Shown here in pieces: positions 21,755-34,469 of a stretch of 64,000 nt of DNA (position 1 is the first letter of the stretch; the number at the start of each line of letters is the position of its first letter). Source of the stretch: Arabidopsis thaliana. Its lineage: Eukaryota; Streptophyta; Magnoliopsida; Brassicales; Brassicaceae. Position numbers and translations under genes: made by a program. The stretch spans positions 22,385,835-22,449,834 of the forward strand of contig NC_003076.8 in assembly GCF_000001735.4 (NCBI RefSeq), read 5' to 3'. Below the pieces are notes generated by a model. That model was not told the origin of the DNA, did no database searches, and worked only from the letters and a program-made list of their open reading frames with translations.

Positions 21755-24700
21755 TTAAGTAAAAGACAAAGAAGCGACAATGTGGAAGAACTGCAAATTC
21801 ACCAAGACATCTTTGGCATGGCTAGTGGCTCGGCTTTCAACTCGTGAGAACAGTTTATTGCTTAGCTCTTCGCCTATGTGAGCTTCCACGAGCACTCCGG
21901 CCACACTCCGACAACTACTAGCAAAGGCACGACCAACTTCTGATGCATCGTCTGGCTCATTCACCACAAGTGGACTCCCTCCTTTGTATACTACCAGCTT
22001 ATCAATTGCAAATGAGCCGTTGGCGTCAACTACTTCCTTGAAATCTTGCAAGCTTGGTGCGTACACCGGGATATTGAATCCATCTCGTTTCTCTGCTGCT
22101 ACCAAACCCTATAAAACAAAAAGTAAATTTTTTTATGTCAATTATGTCCAATCCATTGAATGCAAGAAAATAAAAGTTTGAATAATTTTATGATTAGCCT
22201 CAGTTTCCATGTTATCGTAATTCAATATGTGGATTTATATGTATTAAGTTATTTTTAAAATAAATTATATTGTATAAATACTTTGATTCACACTAACTTT
22301 TATATGATTATCTGAGTATATATTATAAATTTAAATGACTTTCAACACATGTAAACTTTACTTTCTGGTATGACTTTTATCTAACGGATTAAAATGATTA
22401 TGTTAGAAAGCAACGTAACAATTCTTGTTATAACTTTTTGTATGTCTTCTTTTTCTACCGTACTTCAATAATATGGCCTGCCGATTTTGTCTCTACAAGG
22501 TCATCATGTCCATTTTTTCCTGACGTATAAAATGATACCGTAGCGATGGATGGTTCATTTTCATTTATGATCGATAAGGACAATCCCACGGGTAGGATAT
22601 TGATTGTTACATCTAATACGAGGAGTGATGAGAATGTACACTAACGTGGTCTTAAAGCCACCACAATCATTTTCTGTTTCGTTCTATATGGATTTACAGA
22701 TAATAATTTGTTTAAGAAAAAATATATTTTGTCGTTAAACTTCATTTCAAGAAACTTGTGGATAACATTTAAACATATGCACAAAACTACTATACTACAT
22801 TTGATAAACAAAATTAATTTATCATGGTGGTCCTATATATACTTAATAACATAACTATATATTGTTACTCAGGGCCGGCCCAATAAATTATTGGACCTTG
22901 TGTTATGCTCCAAATTTCTTTACCTAAAACTCTAAATATTTAAAAACTAGACCCTATTTTATAATTATTTGAAAATTTGGACCCTAAAATATAAAGAAAA
23001 AACTGAATAAAGAAGTGGGACCCGGTGCACTAGCACACTCAACACCTCCCAAGAGCCGGACCTGTTGTTACTATAGGTTTGATTTCTAAAAATATATACA
23101 GTCTTGTTAAGAAAAGCTTAATTTCAAGAAATAGTGGATTACATTGAATACGAGTGTCAATGTAAAAGTGTACTAGCCTACTAGGTTTGATGACTTTACG
23201 AGTAAAAGTTTGTATATTCTGGTTTATGCTGTAGTTTTCTTAGAAAATGGTTTATTTTCTTAGAGAAAGCTAAAAGGTTAGCGACATTTCCAATTTGGGT
23301 CAAATGTAGATATCTATCCTAGAGTTATAAATAAGTTATATTTCCTCATTTCTAGCAGTTAATTCATAAAAGCGAAAAGGGCAAGGGTTAATAGTAGTAT
23401 AAATTTAGAGCTCAAGGTTAATGATTTAGAGTTATAAGATTAATTAATTACTTAGGGGACGAATAACGAGTAAAATTAATTAAGGTTGTACCTCGCGGAC
23501 AAGGTCGTCCCAAGCGTCCTGAAAATGAGTGCCGAAGAGTAGACCGGCACCACCCTGGTCGGTGGGATCCACAGAGGTACGACCAAGACAGACCAGGAAC
23601 ATGGCCCCACCTCTCTTAACCTCCGCCGCTCTTGCCCTCAAAAACTCCGCTAAGTCGGCCTGAAACTGCCGTTTGTATGCCGTTGTTGTCTTCTCTCCGG
23701 CACCGTGTATGAAAACTCTCCCTCTATTGTACGCCGCCGATCTCCTATCCGTCACACTTTCCGGCACCTACCACATTTTCCACTTCTTAATATATATATT
23801 ATCACGTGTTTTTGGTTTTTTGATATTTTGGTTAATACTAGTTTGAAAAAAAAAATTACAAGTTCTTTATTTTGGTTTAAAAATGAAATTTAAAAAATTT
23901 AAAGCTTAAAAAAAAATTACGAGTTCACAAAGTATAAAAATAAATGTTGCTCTGAAGCAGAAAAACCAAGCACCATGACACTTGACACGTGTAATAAAGT
24001 GACCAAGCATACTTTACAACGTTACGTAGAGAGTGTGTACCTGAGAGAGCCAATGCAAGGAGAAGGCAGAGTGGAAAAAGTCAATGGTTCTCGCTGGAAA
24101 AAGTCGCCGGTAAAACGATCCGGGAACACCAGCAACGAAGTAGGAGCGGTTCCCGTCGGCAGCAAGACACTCCTCCATGCAAGTGTTAGAGACAAGTGGT
24201 GGAAGAAGCTGGAAAAGCGTGTTGAAGTCGTTGCTTGGGAGATCGGAGAAGAAAGCTGTGAACTCCGGAGGGTCGATTCCGGCAGCATCAAACCTCTTAG
24301 AGATATGTTTGACTATGAAATCGATTATGTGGACAGTATTTGCGCCGGAGGAACAGCCAAGATCAACCGCCGTGAACGGTGGCGGACTGGCGGAGGAGTT
24401 GAGGTGAACATTTTCAAGTGTTTCCTCTAGGAGGTGAAGCATGGACCGTGCATGCATTGCCTGCATATGTTAAATATTTATCTTTTCATGAGTCTATATT
24501 GTCGATATCTTTTTTTTCTCGTGATTTACTACATATATACATTCCCATGCACGTAGACGCTGAGTCGGTGATCTTATTAGTCTCAACAAAATAGCTTCTT
24601 TTTTTTGCGATTTATTATTTAGGAAATCAATACAATCTAAACCAAATCAAATCAGAGTAATTATCTAAAATACGAAATAGAAGAGTAAATTATTCGATTT

Positions 24701-25020
24701 AAATAGTCCTCTTGATAACTAAATCTTATCGTAACGAAAATACACTTACGAAGAAATGAAATTTTAAAAACAGATCTTGCCAATCTTGAGCACAGTCCCT
24801 TCACTTAAAATTCCCAAATTTATCACTCGAGATATAGAAAATAGAATAATAAGAAGGCTTTTTAATGGAACTTTTAAGTAATTAGAAAAAAAAAATAAGA
24901 TGTACAGACCTGAGCTTGAGAGTTATTGGCGTAGCTGTCTTGTCCTTTGCCACCTTTCATGCTGAGAAGTCTCTCGAGCTTCATGTTACATACAGCAACG
25001 TTGTCTCCCTTAGAACCCAT
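21755..25020 (-). CDS. IAMT1: IAMT1, indole-3-acetic acid carboxyl methyltransferase, 386 aa
   Basis: Four exons on the minus strand: 25020-24910, 24460-24041, 23767-23492 and 22108-21755. A SABATH family enzyme: it moves a methyl group from S-adenosylmethionine to the carboxyl of indole-3-acetate, giving the methyl ester and so tuning auxin in leaf growth. Visible SABATH marks are KGGKGQDSYANNSQAQ near the N-terminus (substrate and SAM site), the SAM-binding AVDLGCSSGANT, SDLPSNDFNTLF, the SFYRRLFPARTIDFFHSAFS block and SLHWLSQVPE. The length is normal for the family. Intron 3 is 1,383 bases, far longer than the others, and holds a MITE. The gene has about 5.9 kb of gene-free DNA upstream. 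Matches At5g55250 from memory; within SABATH the substrate cannot be proved from sequence alone. Confidence 0.94.
22870..23064. mobile_element. hAT-type MITE, 195 bp, in IAMT1 intron 3
   Basis: The left end reads CAGGGCCGGCCC and the right end, on the other strand, CAGGTCCGGCTC; 10 of 12 terminal bases agree. The element is flanked by a perfect 8-bp duplication TTGTTACT at 22862-22869 and 23065-23072. CAGGG-like ends with 8-bp duplications are diagnostic of the hAT superfamily. At 195 bases with no coding frame it is a non-autonomous MITE. The intact target duplication suggests a fairly recent insertion or little later damage. Confidence 0.88.
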
Positions 25021-28000
25021 TCTCTTTCTCTTTCTCTATGGATCTCTCCTTCTCTCTTTAACTTTCTCTACACCTTCTTTTTGTGAATGAGACAAGCTCG
25101 AGGAGACGACACATATATATAGGAAAAGAGGACAAAGAGATGAAATGATAAATGTATGAATTTAGTTGAATGGGGAAACATATTATTAAATGTGCCATTG
25201 CGTACATATTTTGTATATACTGATTATTCATGCAAAAACAACGCATCATTATGTTTGTTTCCCAAAAAACAAAATACAATTATATGGTGTACTTGTGTCA
25301 CATGTTATAGTATATATACATGGTTTGTCATTTTGTGCACTGTAGGTTGTTTTTATTTTGTCAACCACATTTTGTGTAGGGCTAATTGGAGTAAAGAGTT
25401 GAACAATATATGGTGGTCATATATATATGATGTACACAATAATCAATATATGATGTACACGTATAATTTTCAATATCTGATGTGATATTTTTTTTGTCAA
25501 GTATTTTTGAGGTTGTGATTTAAAATGAGAATATCTTAAAATGACATTTCTGTTAAGTATTATCGCAATTGTTAATAATTTTTTATATCAAAATAGCATT
25601 TGTACATAAGTACATTAAATTTGATATATCATAATGTGTTAACTTTACTTTTCTATAAAGCAGCACTAGTTTTGAGATTTGATTAGTTTGGTGTTTTCAT
25701 GGTAATATATAATTTTAAAGGGAATATTGGTATTTTTAATTTCATTTTGATGTAATTTTATTAATTAATTTATTTTCATTTTTTGGGATTGAGATATATA
25801 TATAAGAAAAATTTAAGTAAGTTGTGGAAACAATTTTGGTTGGTTGTTTCTACATCATGCCCTGGATTCAAATTTGAATGGGATACTCGATCGTAATTAG
25901 TGAAATGTGTTGTTTGTTGACTCGTCAATCATATCTCATCGCGGGTAATTAGATCAGTGGATAGTAGTTCCTTAATCTTAGTGTAGTAATATGCATGTTA
26001 AGATTATGTAATGAGTATGATGAATGAGAATATATAACAAATATGCATGGTACAAAAAAAAAATTAGTTATGAGATTATTAATAGCATTATAAGGTTAGG
26101 GTTAATTAATGAGTCTTAAGAGTAAGAACCTATTGGTTGGCTTAAAACAATCATGATGAGAAAAATCAAAAGGAAAATGATTGTGTTTCCATAGGCTACC
26201 ACCCGAGGGGACATAAGGAGTATTAAAGCTATGATACGATCTTAGTTAGATTCATGCATGTTTCAAAAATTCTTCATCCATTGCTTTCTATCCAATAAAG
26301 TTTCATTCATATCCCAAGTATTGGTCCTAACCATTGTCAGCCAATCTTTATCAACTAGCCCAAAAATGTGGCATGACGATGCATTAAAATTTTAGATCTT
26401 TTTTTTATATTGATTCCTGGTTTCTATACGATGAAATGGTCGAATAATATTTAAAGCCTTAAAGGCATTGTATAGTTAAATAATCACACCGATCGAACGT
26501 AAGGTCAGTGATCCAAAATAAGGTGTATGCATAATTAAACTTTTACGAGCAATTCTAATTGTCAATATATATACCAAATTACCAACTCATCCGTAACTAA
26601 TTATCGTGGTTCTTCTTACATGGCATATTCATCTGTGGTTCTCCTTTTTTTTTGCTAGCTTAAGTATTAAGGTTTAAATCTCCATAAATAGTCTATATTG
26701 AGAAAATATAAAAGTAGCATATAGGAGGAATAAGAGTGGGTAAGGCACGAGATTGACGCCGAAAATTCATGGAATCCAATGGAACAGAGAGGTGAAGCAA
26801 TATAGTAAAAGAGACTAGTTTCTTCATCATGTTGCCGGTTTTTTTTACTCTCTATCCATTTCTCTACATTTTCATCATCTCTATCCTAAAACTAGATGTT
26901 ATTATTTCATTATTTTTCCTCCAAACATGATTTTGGCATCCCATTTTTTTTACAAGTTTTAGATTTGAGATCTCTGAGGTTGAGACGGGTTTAGTACGTA
27001 TTAATCTTACTGAAATGTTGACTTCAGATTTCCTTAATTTGCTTGTTCTTACACTTTTGGGTTGAAAAGGTTAGATTCAGATTTAATTTTTCGTAACAGT
27101 AAACACACTTCTTTATGCTCGTAATCTACAATCTACGATCATTAGTAACGAAAATAAAATAAAAATTGAATATCTTAATCTACAATCATTAGTACTTTAA
27201 GGCTTTTCTAGTCATTTAATTGAAGTTTAACTAATGGATGTTTTTAAATATGGGAAAATGTCACTTTTTTTCTTTCTAAGACGATTGTTACATGTATACG
27301 GATAGGTATTGCATGAATTTCATTGGTGATATGAATATATGATGTTAGATGAAAAAGAATAATTAGCAAAAGATATACAAAGAATAAAAGATACAAGTGG
27401 GTCCCATATATCTTATATTAAGCCAACAACCAAACTTTCATTAGCATGCCACAATAGTCGTGAAAAGAAAGTCATACTGTTCTATATACTTCTACTATCT
27501 AATCAAGATCTTTGGGTAATTAGTAGTACATTAGATATTTAATTCCCAAAATAACCACCAAATTAAACTTTATAAAATAACAAACTTCAGGTTTAGGAGG
27601 GTTACTAGTTTTTCTTTTACACTAAGCCCAAAGTTTGCGGTATTCTTAGACTTTTATATTTTCTTCAGATGTAAAAGTCTTGAAAATTTCAATATTTTTT
27701 GGTTGTTGTCATTCTTGTTTCCCTAAATTCACAGTCATTGAAATTTGTTATTTCCACTTAATGTCGATGTTTAAACCCCTTTTTTATGATTAAATTGCTC
27801 TTCTTAGGTTTTTATCGTTTTTTATGCCGTTGTTAATTCCTATCTTTCTCTCTTGCTATATTTGTTTTATGTATTCTTCTCTAAATTACCTAATTAATTA
27901 CGTAACAAACTCATCTTTCTTTTTGGCACATTTTAACAATTATAAAATGAGCTACAAAAAGGGTAATGAGAAGCGAAAGGAGATTATTGACTAATGATAT

Positions 28001-29717
28001 GTGATACTTAATTGGGATTTGGATTTATCAATGACTACAAACTTTCAAGTAACGAGATTCTCACAATTATACGAGTTGGTCACGAATATAATATTCATAC
28101 ATGAATAATTCCTCGGCCTATATAAAATTAATTTATTGTTACTGATTATTGTCATAATTACCTTTTATAGTTTTAATATTATAGACCTTTAATTATTAAT
28201 GGTTGTTAAAGTTACATATCTTTAAATTTTTATTATGTGTCAAACCATTTTTTTAAAAAAAGTTTAGGATATCTTTAGTTAATATATTATCAGCTAGCTA
28301 TAAAATGAGATTATTTGGACTTCGGAGACATGGATGAGACTAAGATGATTTTTTTATTTAGATACTTAATTGCATAGACCAATGAATTAAAGTCAAATAT
28401 AAACTCAACCTAGCTAGATTAGGTATACTCGTGTAACGATTTTTACCGTTAGTTATCGTTGATATATATGATTTAATAATCTCAGATGAAACCATGGTTT
28501 CTCGTGTATACCTAATTCTGCCACAACTACTAACTGAAATACTTATACTTTCTGTTGGCCAGTATAAAACATATACAGATTTAGATTTTTAAAATCTAAT
28601 CTAAAAAGTAGAAAAACTTTACTTAGAAATATAACATGATATATGAAAAACAACTTGTCACGCAAAAGTCAAACAAAATGTTCATAAATCATCTAAAATG
28701 TTCAAAAATCGCATTTGTTTGTTTGGACAAAAAAAAAGGTTTGTTTCTTACTAAGTTGCTTCTCAGATTTTTTTCCTTCTATTTTCATGGTAATATTCTT
28801 ATATATAATGTGTAATTTATAATGTCCCTAACGTGGAAAGCAAATTGGATTAATAACCAGAAGACCAGGAAGTCTGTTTTATTAATATAGTTTTTGAGTC
28901 TTTTCACATAATATAGTTACCGTGATCCTCGCTGTTTCACGTAACACTAGGCCCCAATATGTGCTCTTTAGTTATTTGTCTTTAATTTAACTGGATATGT
29001 ATGATGTCTAACTTTCAAATTAGACTAACCCAAGAACGACATGTATGATATATGTCAAAATTCAAGAAATGAATCATTTAAATATTTAGTAGCATATAAA
29101 ATCATATCAATATAGTCATATATAGTATATATACTTCAATAGTTGAAAAAGAAAACAAAAAGTAGAGAAAGTGATCAAGAACTACAATATATTTTTTGTA
29201 GCAATGAAGTAACCAAATTCAAACAATATAATCCACAAATTTTAAAACCGTCTCCTAGAACATTATTTGACCTCAAGATTATTGATTAGTAATGAAAATA
29301 ATAATGTATCAAATGCTAAACGAGCATCAACCTATATAATAGTCTATGTGAGCTTGTGATTATTGGATAACTTATTTGTAATGAACTCTTGCTCATTATT
29401 AGACAACAAAACGATTAACGGTTAGTTAGGGGAGAAAATATTAGATTACGCACCTATCGAGTATTCAGTATTCAATTAATGTCTTTGCACTAAATATAGT
29501 AATAATACTAGTATTTTTTTTGGTCTCCCATGAAGGCATGCGGCTTCCTACTAACATCATCAAGGGCTGAGGAGTTATACTTATTTGTTCTCTAGTCTTA
29601 ATAATGTTTAAGTTTTGGATCGCATCATCTACTGTTAGTGTCCGGTTAAAGCGAGATGGTTCAATTGATAGTTTTTGAAGGTTGCAAACGTTGATTATTT
29701 TAGTAACTCGCAGTTTA

Positions 29718-29757
29718 ACACACACACACACTCACACTCACACACACACACACACAA
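29718..29757. repeat. CA-rich microsatellite
   Basis: About 40 bases of (CA)n with two or three CACT interruptions, in gene-free DNA. Confidence 0.9.
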
Positions 29758-30581
29758 AACCATGTTTCTTACCCGAAGACATCGACCACCAATTATGTAT
29801 GGCTCATCTTCTTGCGCATTACGATTTTGTTTTACTCTTAACTGAAAATTAAATGCTCATCAAACTTCAAGAAAACTGTTGTTTTCCAATGCAATCTAAA
29901 AATAAAACAAATAGGAAGTCTTTTTGATTAGGTCAAAAAGTAAAGGGTCTTTTCTTCGATCCTCAACATTCCCTTTACTCTTTTGCTTTATTTCCTTTGA
30001 CTTTGACCTATAATTTACTTTCTTTCTCCAATATTTACAACATAGATAATCAAGTTTACTACCACTGTTTATAAATGTCATTCTTGATCAGTTGAACTAC
30101 TTTTCTTTCTACTTAAATCTCTTTTTTTTTTTTTAATAGTTTTCGATCATAGTTTCTTTATATTAGCTTTTATTTTATGCATGTAAGTAGTGTATATAAC
30201 AACAACGTCACATAAACTAAATTTCTCAACAAAACTGACATTGTATTTGTCACACAATACCTCAGTTTAACTTACATAGCCAAATTAGGCTACTTTGGAC
30301 TCTTGGACTTTGGCCTTGGTGCTTTATCCGTGGTGGATGTGCGCAAAACTCCTATCAGAAAATATGTTCATTGCTACATCAGTCATGCACTACAATAATA
30401 ACCCGACGATGATAATCAAAATAAGTAAATTAAGCGAACTACTTCATTTCAGATATGATTACATTTCAATTAAGGTATTGTCAACTCATTTCAGCCATTA
30501 ATTGATTCGTTCTTTTCGAGTCGCACTAGCTTTGAATCTGCCGTTAAGTAAATTTCAAGCCTAGTTAATATGTTATTGATG

Positions 30582-30624
30582 GCCCAATAGTCGAATCTAA
30601 CGGACGTAGTCTGGCCCAAATAAA
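30582..30624 (+). promoter_or_regulatory. Paired TGGCCCAA elements upstream of PPX2
   Basis: Two TGGCCCAA words about 30 bases apart (gatggcccaatag and tctggcccaaataa) precede a GA-rich leader. GCCCA (site II-like) elements mark housekeeping and growth-linked plant genes. Role here is inferred. Confidence 0.5.
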
Positions 30625-30973
30625 GGGATTGGGGCTAACAATGTGGTCTTAAAAATATTCGCGGCAAAGTTTGAATTTAATCAAAAATATAAGGACCGAA
30701 TTCAAAACAAAATATAAAAACAGAGAGAGACTGAGAAAGAGAGAGAGAGAGAAAAAAAAGAAAGACAGAGAGTTTGGGGGAGAAAACACCCCTTCGGAGA
30801 GGAGCAAAGCCTCTCCTGGGGAAGAAGAAGAAGAACACGACTTTTTGCTTCTTCTTTTTAATGCAGATTTTCTAAAGGTCTTCGTAAATTTTGCGTCTGA
30901 TTATCAAATTAGGTTTTTTTTGTTGTTTCCATTAGTTGTCTCATTGTCTGTGAAGAGAAAGGAACAGAGGAAA

Positions 30974-32787
30974 ATGTCAGACCTAGACAAGCAAATAGAG
31001 CAGCTTAAACGCTGCGAGGCTTTGAAGGAATCAGAAGTGAAGGCTCTTTGTCTTAAAGCTATGGAGATTCTAGTTGAAGAGAGCAATGTTCAAAGAGTCG
31101 ATGCTCCTGTCACTGTAAGTTCTTTTCCTCGATTCAAGTTTCAGATTTTATCTCTGCCTATCTTTGAAGATTGAGTTTTGGAGAGAACCCATGAAAGTCA
31201 AAGCTTGTGAGTTGAGGAATCTGACGAAAATTGAATTTGGGGTTGTTGAATTTTGTGCATAATTGTGACTCTGAACTGTTGTAGTTAGATTGGATTCCGA
31301 ATTTAGAAATGATATGGTTTAAATTAGGGTTTTGTGGATGCATTGTTTGATATTGGTTTTTGAATTTGTGTATGATTTTTGGTTCCTATGTTTACAAGTC
31401 TGAAGATTTCATGGAGAATGTCTTGCTAGTTGATTATCCTTAGATTTTGTTTTGTTTTATGGATTTAGATATGTGGCGACATTCATGGACAGTTCTATGA
31501 CATGAAAGAGCTTTTCAAAGTTGGGGGTGATTGCCCTAAGACCAATTATTTGTTTCTTGGAGATTTTGTTGACCGAGGTTTTTATTCGGTTGAGACATTT
31601 CTACTTCTTCTAGCTCTCAAGGTAATTATAAATAGCCCAACGGTGGTTTACTTCGGTTTGTGCAAAGAAATGAATGAATTGGATGGTCTTCTCTGCAAAT
31701 GGGTTCTAGGATCCCTCAATTTTGGTTACTTTCTACATTCTCAGGTTAGATATCCAGACCGTATAACTCTCATTAGAGGGAACCACGAGAGCCGGCAGAT
31801 TACGCAGGTGAGTGGAGTCTTTTTTAGAAAACTTTGGTGCGTGTTTATAATTTCAGACTACTTAAGAGTCTGGTTTTAGTAGGTATATGGATTTTATGAT
31901 GAGTGTCTGCGTAAATATGGCTCTGTAAATGTTTGGAGATACTGCACAGATATCTTTGACTACTTGAGGTATACACCCTTTTTCTGCTTTTGTTTTGGAG
32001 TTCCGAGTAGATATTATTTCGGTTAATGTAATGGAAACTTCCTATCTTTTATTTGTCTAAGTCTTTCAGCTCTTGTCGAGAACAAGATATTTTGTGTTCA
32101 TGGAGGTCTCTCTCCAGCTATTATGACTCTAGACCAGGTTGAGACAGTGATAATACAATCATAAGGTTTCTAGCTATAAGGATATAACTGACTAATCACT
32201 TCATACATATCTTGTGGCAGATCAGGGCTATTGATCGAAAGCAAGAAGTACCACATGATGGTGCTATGTGTGATCTTTTATGGTCTGATCCAGAAGATAT
32301 TGTCGATGGTTGGGGATTGAGTCCCCGTGGTGCCGGATTCCTTTTCGGCGGCAGTGTTGTTACGTCTTTTAACCACTCAAACAACATTGATTACATATGT
32401 CGAGCTCATCAGCTAGTGATGGAAGGTTACAAATGGATGTTCAATAGCCAGATAGTCACTGTTTGGTCTGCCCCAAATTACTGTTATAGGTAATTAATTA
32501 GATAGATACTCACAACCTTACACATGATCTTGATTCCTTTGCCTTGAGCGTTCATGTTACTTGTGTTTGAATGTGGTCCAGATGCGGTAATGTAGCTGCA
32601 ATTCTAGAGCTCGATGAGAATCTAAACAAAGAGTTTCGTGTCTTCGATGCAGCCCCACAAGTAAGATCCTGACCTATCTAACTTCATGTCCAAATTCTGG
32701 TTTGATTTGTGAGACATAACATGACTATGGATGCAGGAATCGAGAGGAGCTCTAGCCAAGAAACCTGCACCTGATTATTTCCTGTGA
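30974..32787 (+). CDS. PPX2: PPX2, PP4-type Ser/Thr phosphatase catalytic subunit, 305 aa
   Basis: Eight exons: 30974-31114, 31469-31621, 31745-31807, 31883-31968, 32062-32137, 32221-32489, 32582-32660 and 32737-32787, giving 305 aa. The PPP-family metal centre is complete: GDIHG (residues 50-54), GDFVDRG (78-84) and GNHE (110-113), plus the later HGG and the SAPNYC loop. The C-terminus is DYFL, the carboxyl-methylated tail of the PP2A/PP4/PP6 group. PP4 works with regulatory subunits in DNA repair, chromatin and growth control. The acceptor of exon 5 is the AAG before TCTTTCAGC, not the nearby tttcag, because only this gives DYLSLSAL. Matches At5g55260 from memory; PPX1 is a very close paralog elsewhere. 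Confidence 0.95.
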
Positions 32788-33383
32788 GACGCAAGTGAAT
32801 ACAGAAACTGGTTCCTTCTTCTCATTGCAGAGCAAGAAAGCTACCCAAAATCATCGGTGTATAGGTTGTAAAAATGCAAAAGAATCTACAATCCATGTGT
32901 TGCCAAAGAGATCTCTACTCAAGGGTCCGTTTGAGTAGAATCTTTGTGTCTTAAAAAAAGCTTTTTTTTTTTTTTTTCCTTCTCTTTTGTTTGTAATGCT
33001 ACTTTTACAAAAAGAAAAATTGTGAAAGAAGAGCCTCCATGGAATTTTTTAAAACCCTACTGATTGATTGATACACAAGAAAAGGATCATGCTTTTAGTC
33101 GGAGTAAACAAAATTGCAAGGTCATCGTTTTGGAATTTGAGTCTTGCCAATTTGGAGAAAACTTGGTGCGCACCCAATTAAGAGGTTAAGGGAAAGTTTG
33201 ACCATATTTAATGTAGATTCCAATTAAGATTGTGTATGACCATAATTGATTTAGAGGTGGGAAACTTGTTGGGCAAGTCCTTTCCTCTCTGTATTAATTC
33301 ACGGTTTTAGATGGAGAATATCATCATTTCTTCATTTAGGGTTTTTTCTTTAATCTCTTGCTTTTCGCTTAAGAACATTACTC
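32788..33383. other. PPX2 3' region and DUF295 gene promoter
   Basis: About 600 bases. A poly-T run of about 15 lies near 32964-32979 in the PPX2 3' part. No gene is seen. Confidence 0.6.
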
Positions 33384-34469
33384 ATGTCTCTGCTTCTCAA
33401 CCAGCCCTTGAAGCTCTGCTTTCAGAGCAAACCTGGGTTGGTAAGATCCTCTCCTCCTCTCTCTAATGGCTTCTCAACTTCCAAATTGCAAACCCCTCCT
33501 TGTACTGTCATTGACGCTGATCCTTGTGGAAGGGGTCTCGGCAAACTCTTCATTTACTATCATAATGAATCTGAATACACTGGTTTGGAAAAGAAGGTGG
33601 CTATGGATTTGGTGGATATTCCAATGGCAACGATTGGGTCATCCCATGGCTGGGTAGCTACTTTGAAGGAAGACGGTATATTGCGTCTCCAAGATGATCT
33701 AAACCCGGTTGCATCGTATACAGAACCAAAACGCATTCCCCTGTCTCCCCTCGTAACTCTGCCTCATTGCCAAACTCAAATCGTTACCAATGTGTCATTG
33801 TCCTCATCTTCTCCTGAGGATGAGGAATGTGTTGTGGCTGTCAAGTTCTTGGGACCTCAACTCAGCTTTTGCAGACCTGCTCAAAGTAACTCCAAGTGGA
33901 TCAACATCAGAATCGCAAACCCTTGCTTCTACTCCTCTCGTGTCATGTTTTCGAAGAAAGATGAGATGTTTCGCATACTCGGATCTGGAGGCCATATCAT
34001 TGGATCATGGGATCTCCACACACACAATCAAAAACCGTTTCAAAGATTGCGGTTCAAAAACCTTCCCAAGCTGACAAAGACCAAACAAGAGCTGATGGAT
34101 TCGTGCTACAAAAGCGAACACTTGGTGGAGTCAAGAACCACCGGTGAAACATTTTTGGTTAAGTGGTATAGGAAGGCCGTCTGGAGAGGTATGTCGAAAC
34201 TGAAAACAAAAGCTTTAATGGTATTCAAGCTAGACGACAAAGGAAACGCTGTTTACACTCAAGATATTGGAGATCTCTGCATTTTCCTCTCAAAGTCTGA
34301 ACCATTTTGTGTACCTGTTAGCTCCTTTCCTGGTATGATGTTCCCTAACCACGTCAACCTCGCGGATGTCGGTGAAAAGGGATATGTCAATCTGGCTGAT
34401 TCTTCCATCTCTGCTCGTAATACTAGAATCGGGCCAGGTTACCATATTCCACCTCAAATTATAGACTAG
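33384..34469 (+). CDS. DUF295 family protein, single exon, 361 aa
   Basis: One uninterrupted frame from ATG 33384 to TAG 34467-34469. The N-terminus (MSLLLNQPLKLCFQSKPGLV) is basic and lacks acids, as in organelle presequences. The body fits the DUF295 repeat-like fold: GSSHGWVATLKEDGILRLQD, then ISLPPL-like PLSPLVTLPHC, then SWDLHTHNQ and the C-terminal motif GDLCIFLSKSEPFCVPVSSF followed by FPNHVNLADV. It lacks an F-box, which places it in the organellar DUF295 branch known to have spread in Arabidopsis. Biochemical function is unknown. Matches At5g55270 by position? I recall a DUF295 gene just before FtsZ1 but am less sure of the number. Confidence 0.88.
   Translation: MSLLLNQPLKLCFQSKPGLVRSSPPLSNGFSTSKLQTPPCTVIDADPCGRGLGKLFIYYHNESEYTGLEKKVAMDLVDIPMATIGSSHGWVATLKEDGILRLQDDLNPVASYTEPKRIPLSPLVTLPHCQTQIVTNVSLSSSSPEDEECVVAVKFLGPQLSFCRPAQSNSKWINIRIANPCFYSSRVMFSKKDEMFRILGSGGHIIGSWDLHTHNQKPFQRLRFKNLPKLTKTKQELMDSCYKSEHLVESRTTGETFLVKWYRKAVWRGMSKLKTKALMVFKLDDKGNAVYTQDIGDLCIFLSKSEPFCVPVSSFPGMMFPNHVNLADVGEKGYVNLADSSISARNTRIGPGYHIPPQIID

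Larger units (their letters stand above)
25021..30973. other. 5.95-kb gene-free stretch between divergent IAMT1 and PPX2
   Basis: AT-rich throughout. It holds a TATA-like run for IAMT1 (minus strand, about 25123-25131), a class I TCP-type GTGGGTCC at 27397-27404, a CA microsatellite (29718-29757), and the PPX2 promoter at the right end. No coding frame with codon structure, RNA gene or terminal repeat was recognised. This is much longer than other gaps in the window. Confidence 0.6.

Noticed and set aside
23975-24430. 151-codon plus-strand frame
   Set aside because: It is antisense to IAMT1 exon 2, whose SABATH motifs are clear on the minus strand. The plus frame has no recognisable domain.
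29465-29731. 88-codon minus-strand frame (LRVTKIINVCNLQKL)
   Set aside because: Faint leucine-rich look, but it overlaps the CA microsatellite, lacks flanking coding structure and shows no clear family motif.
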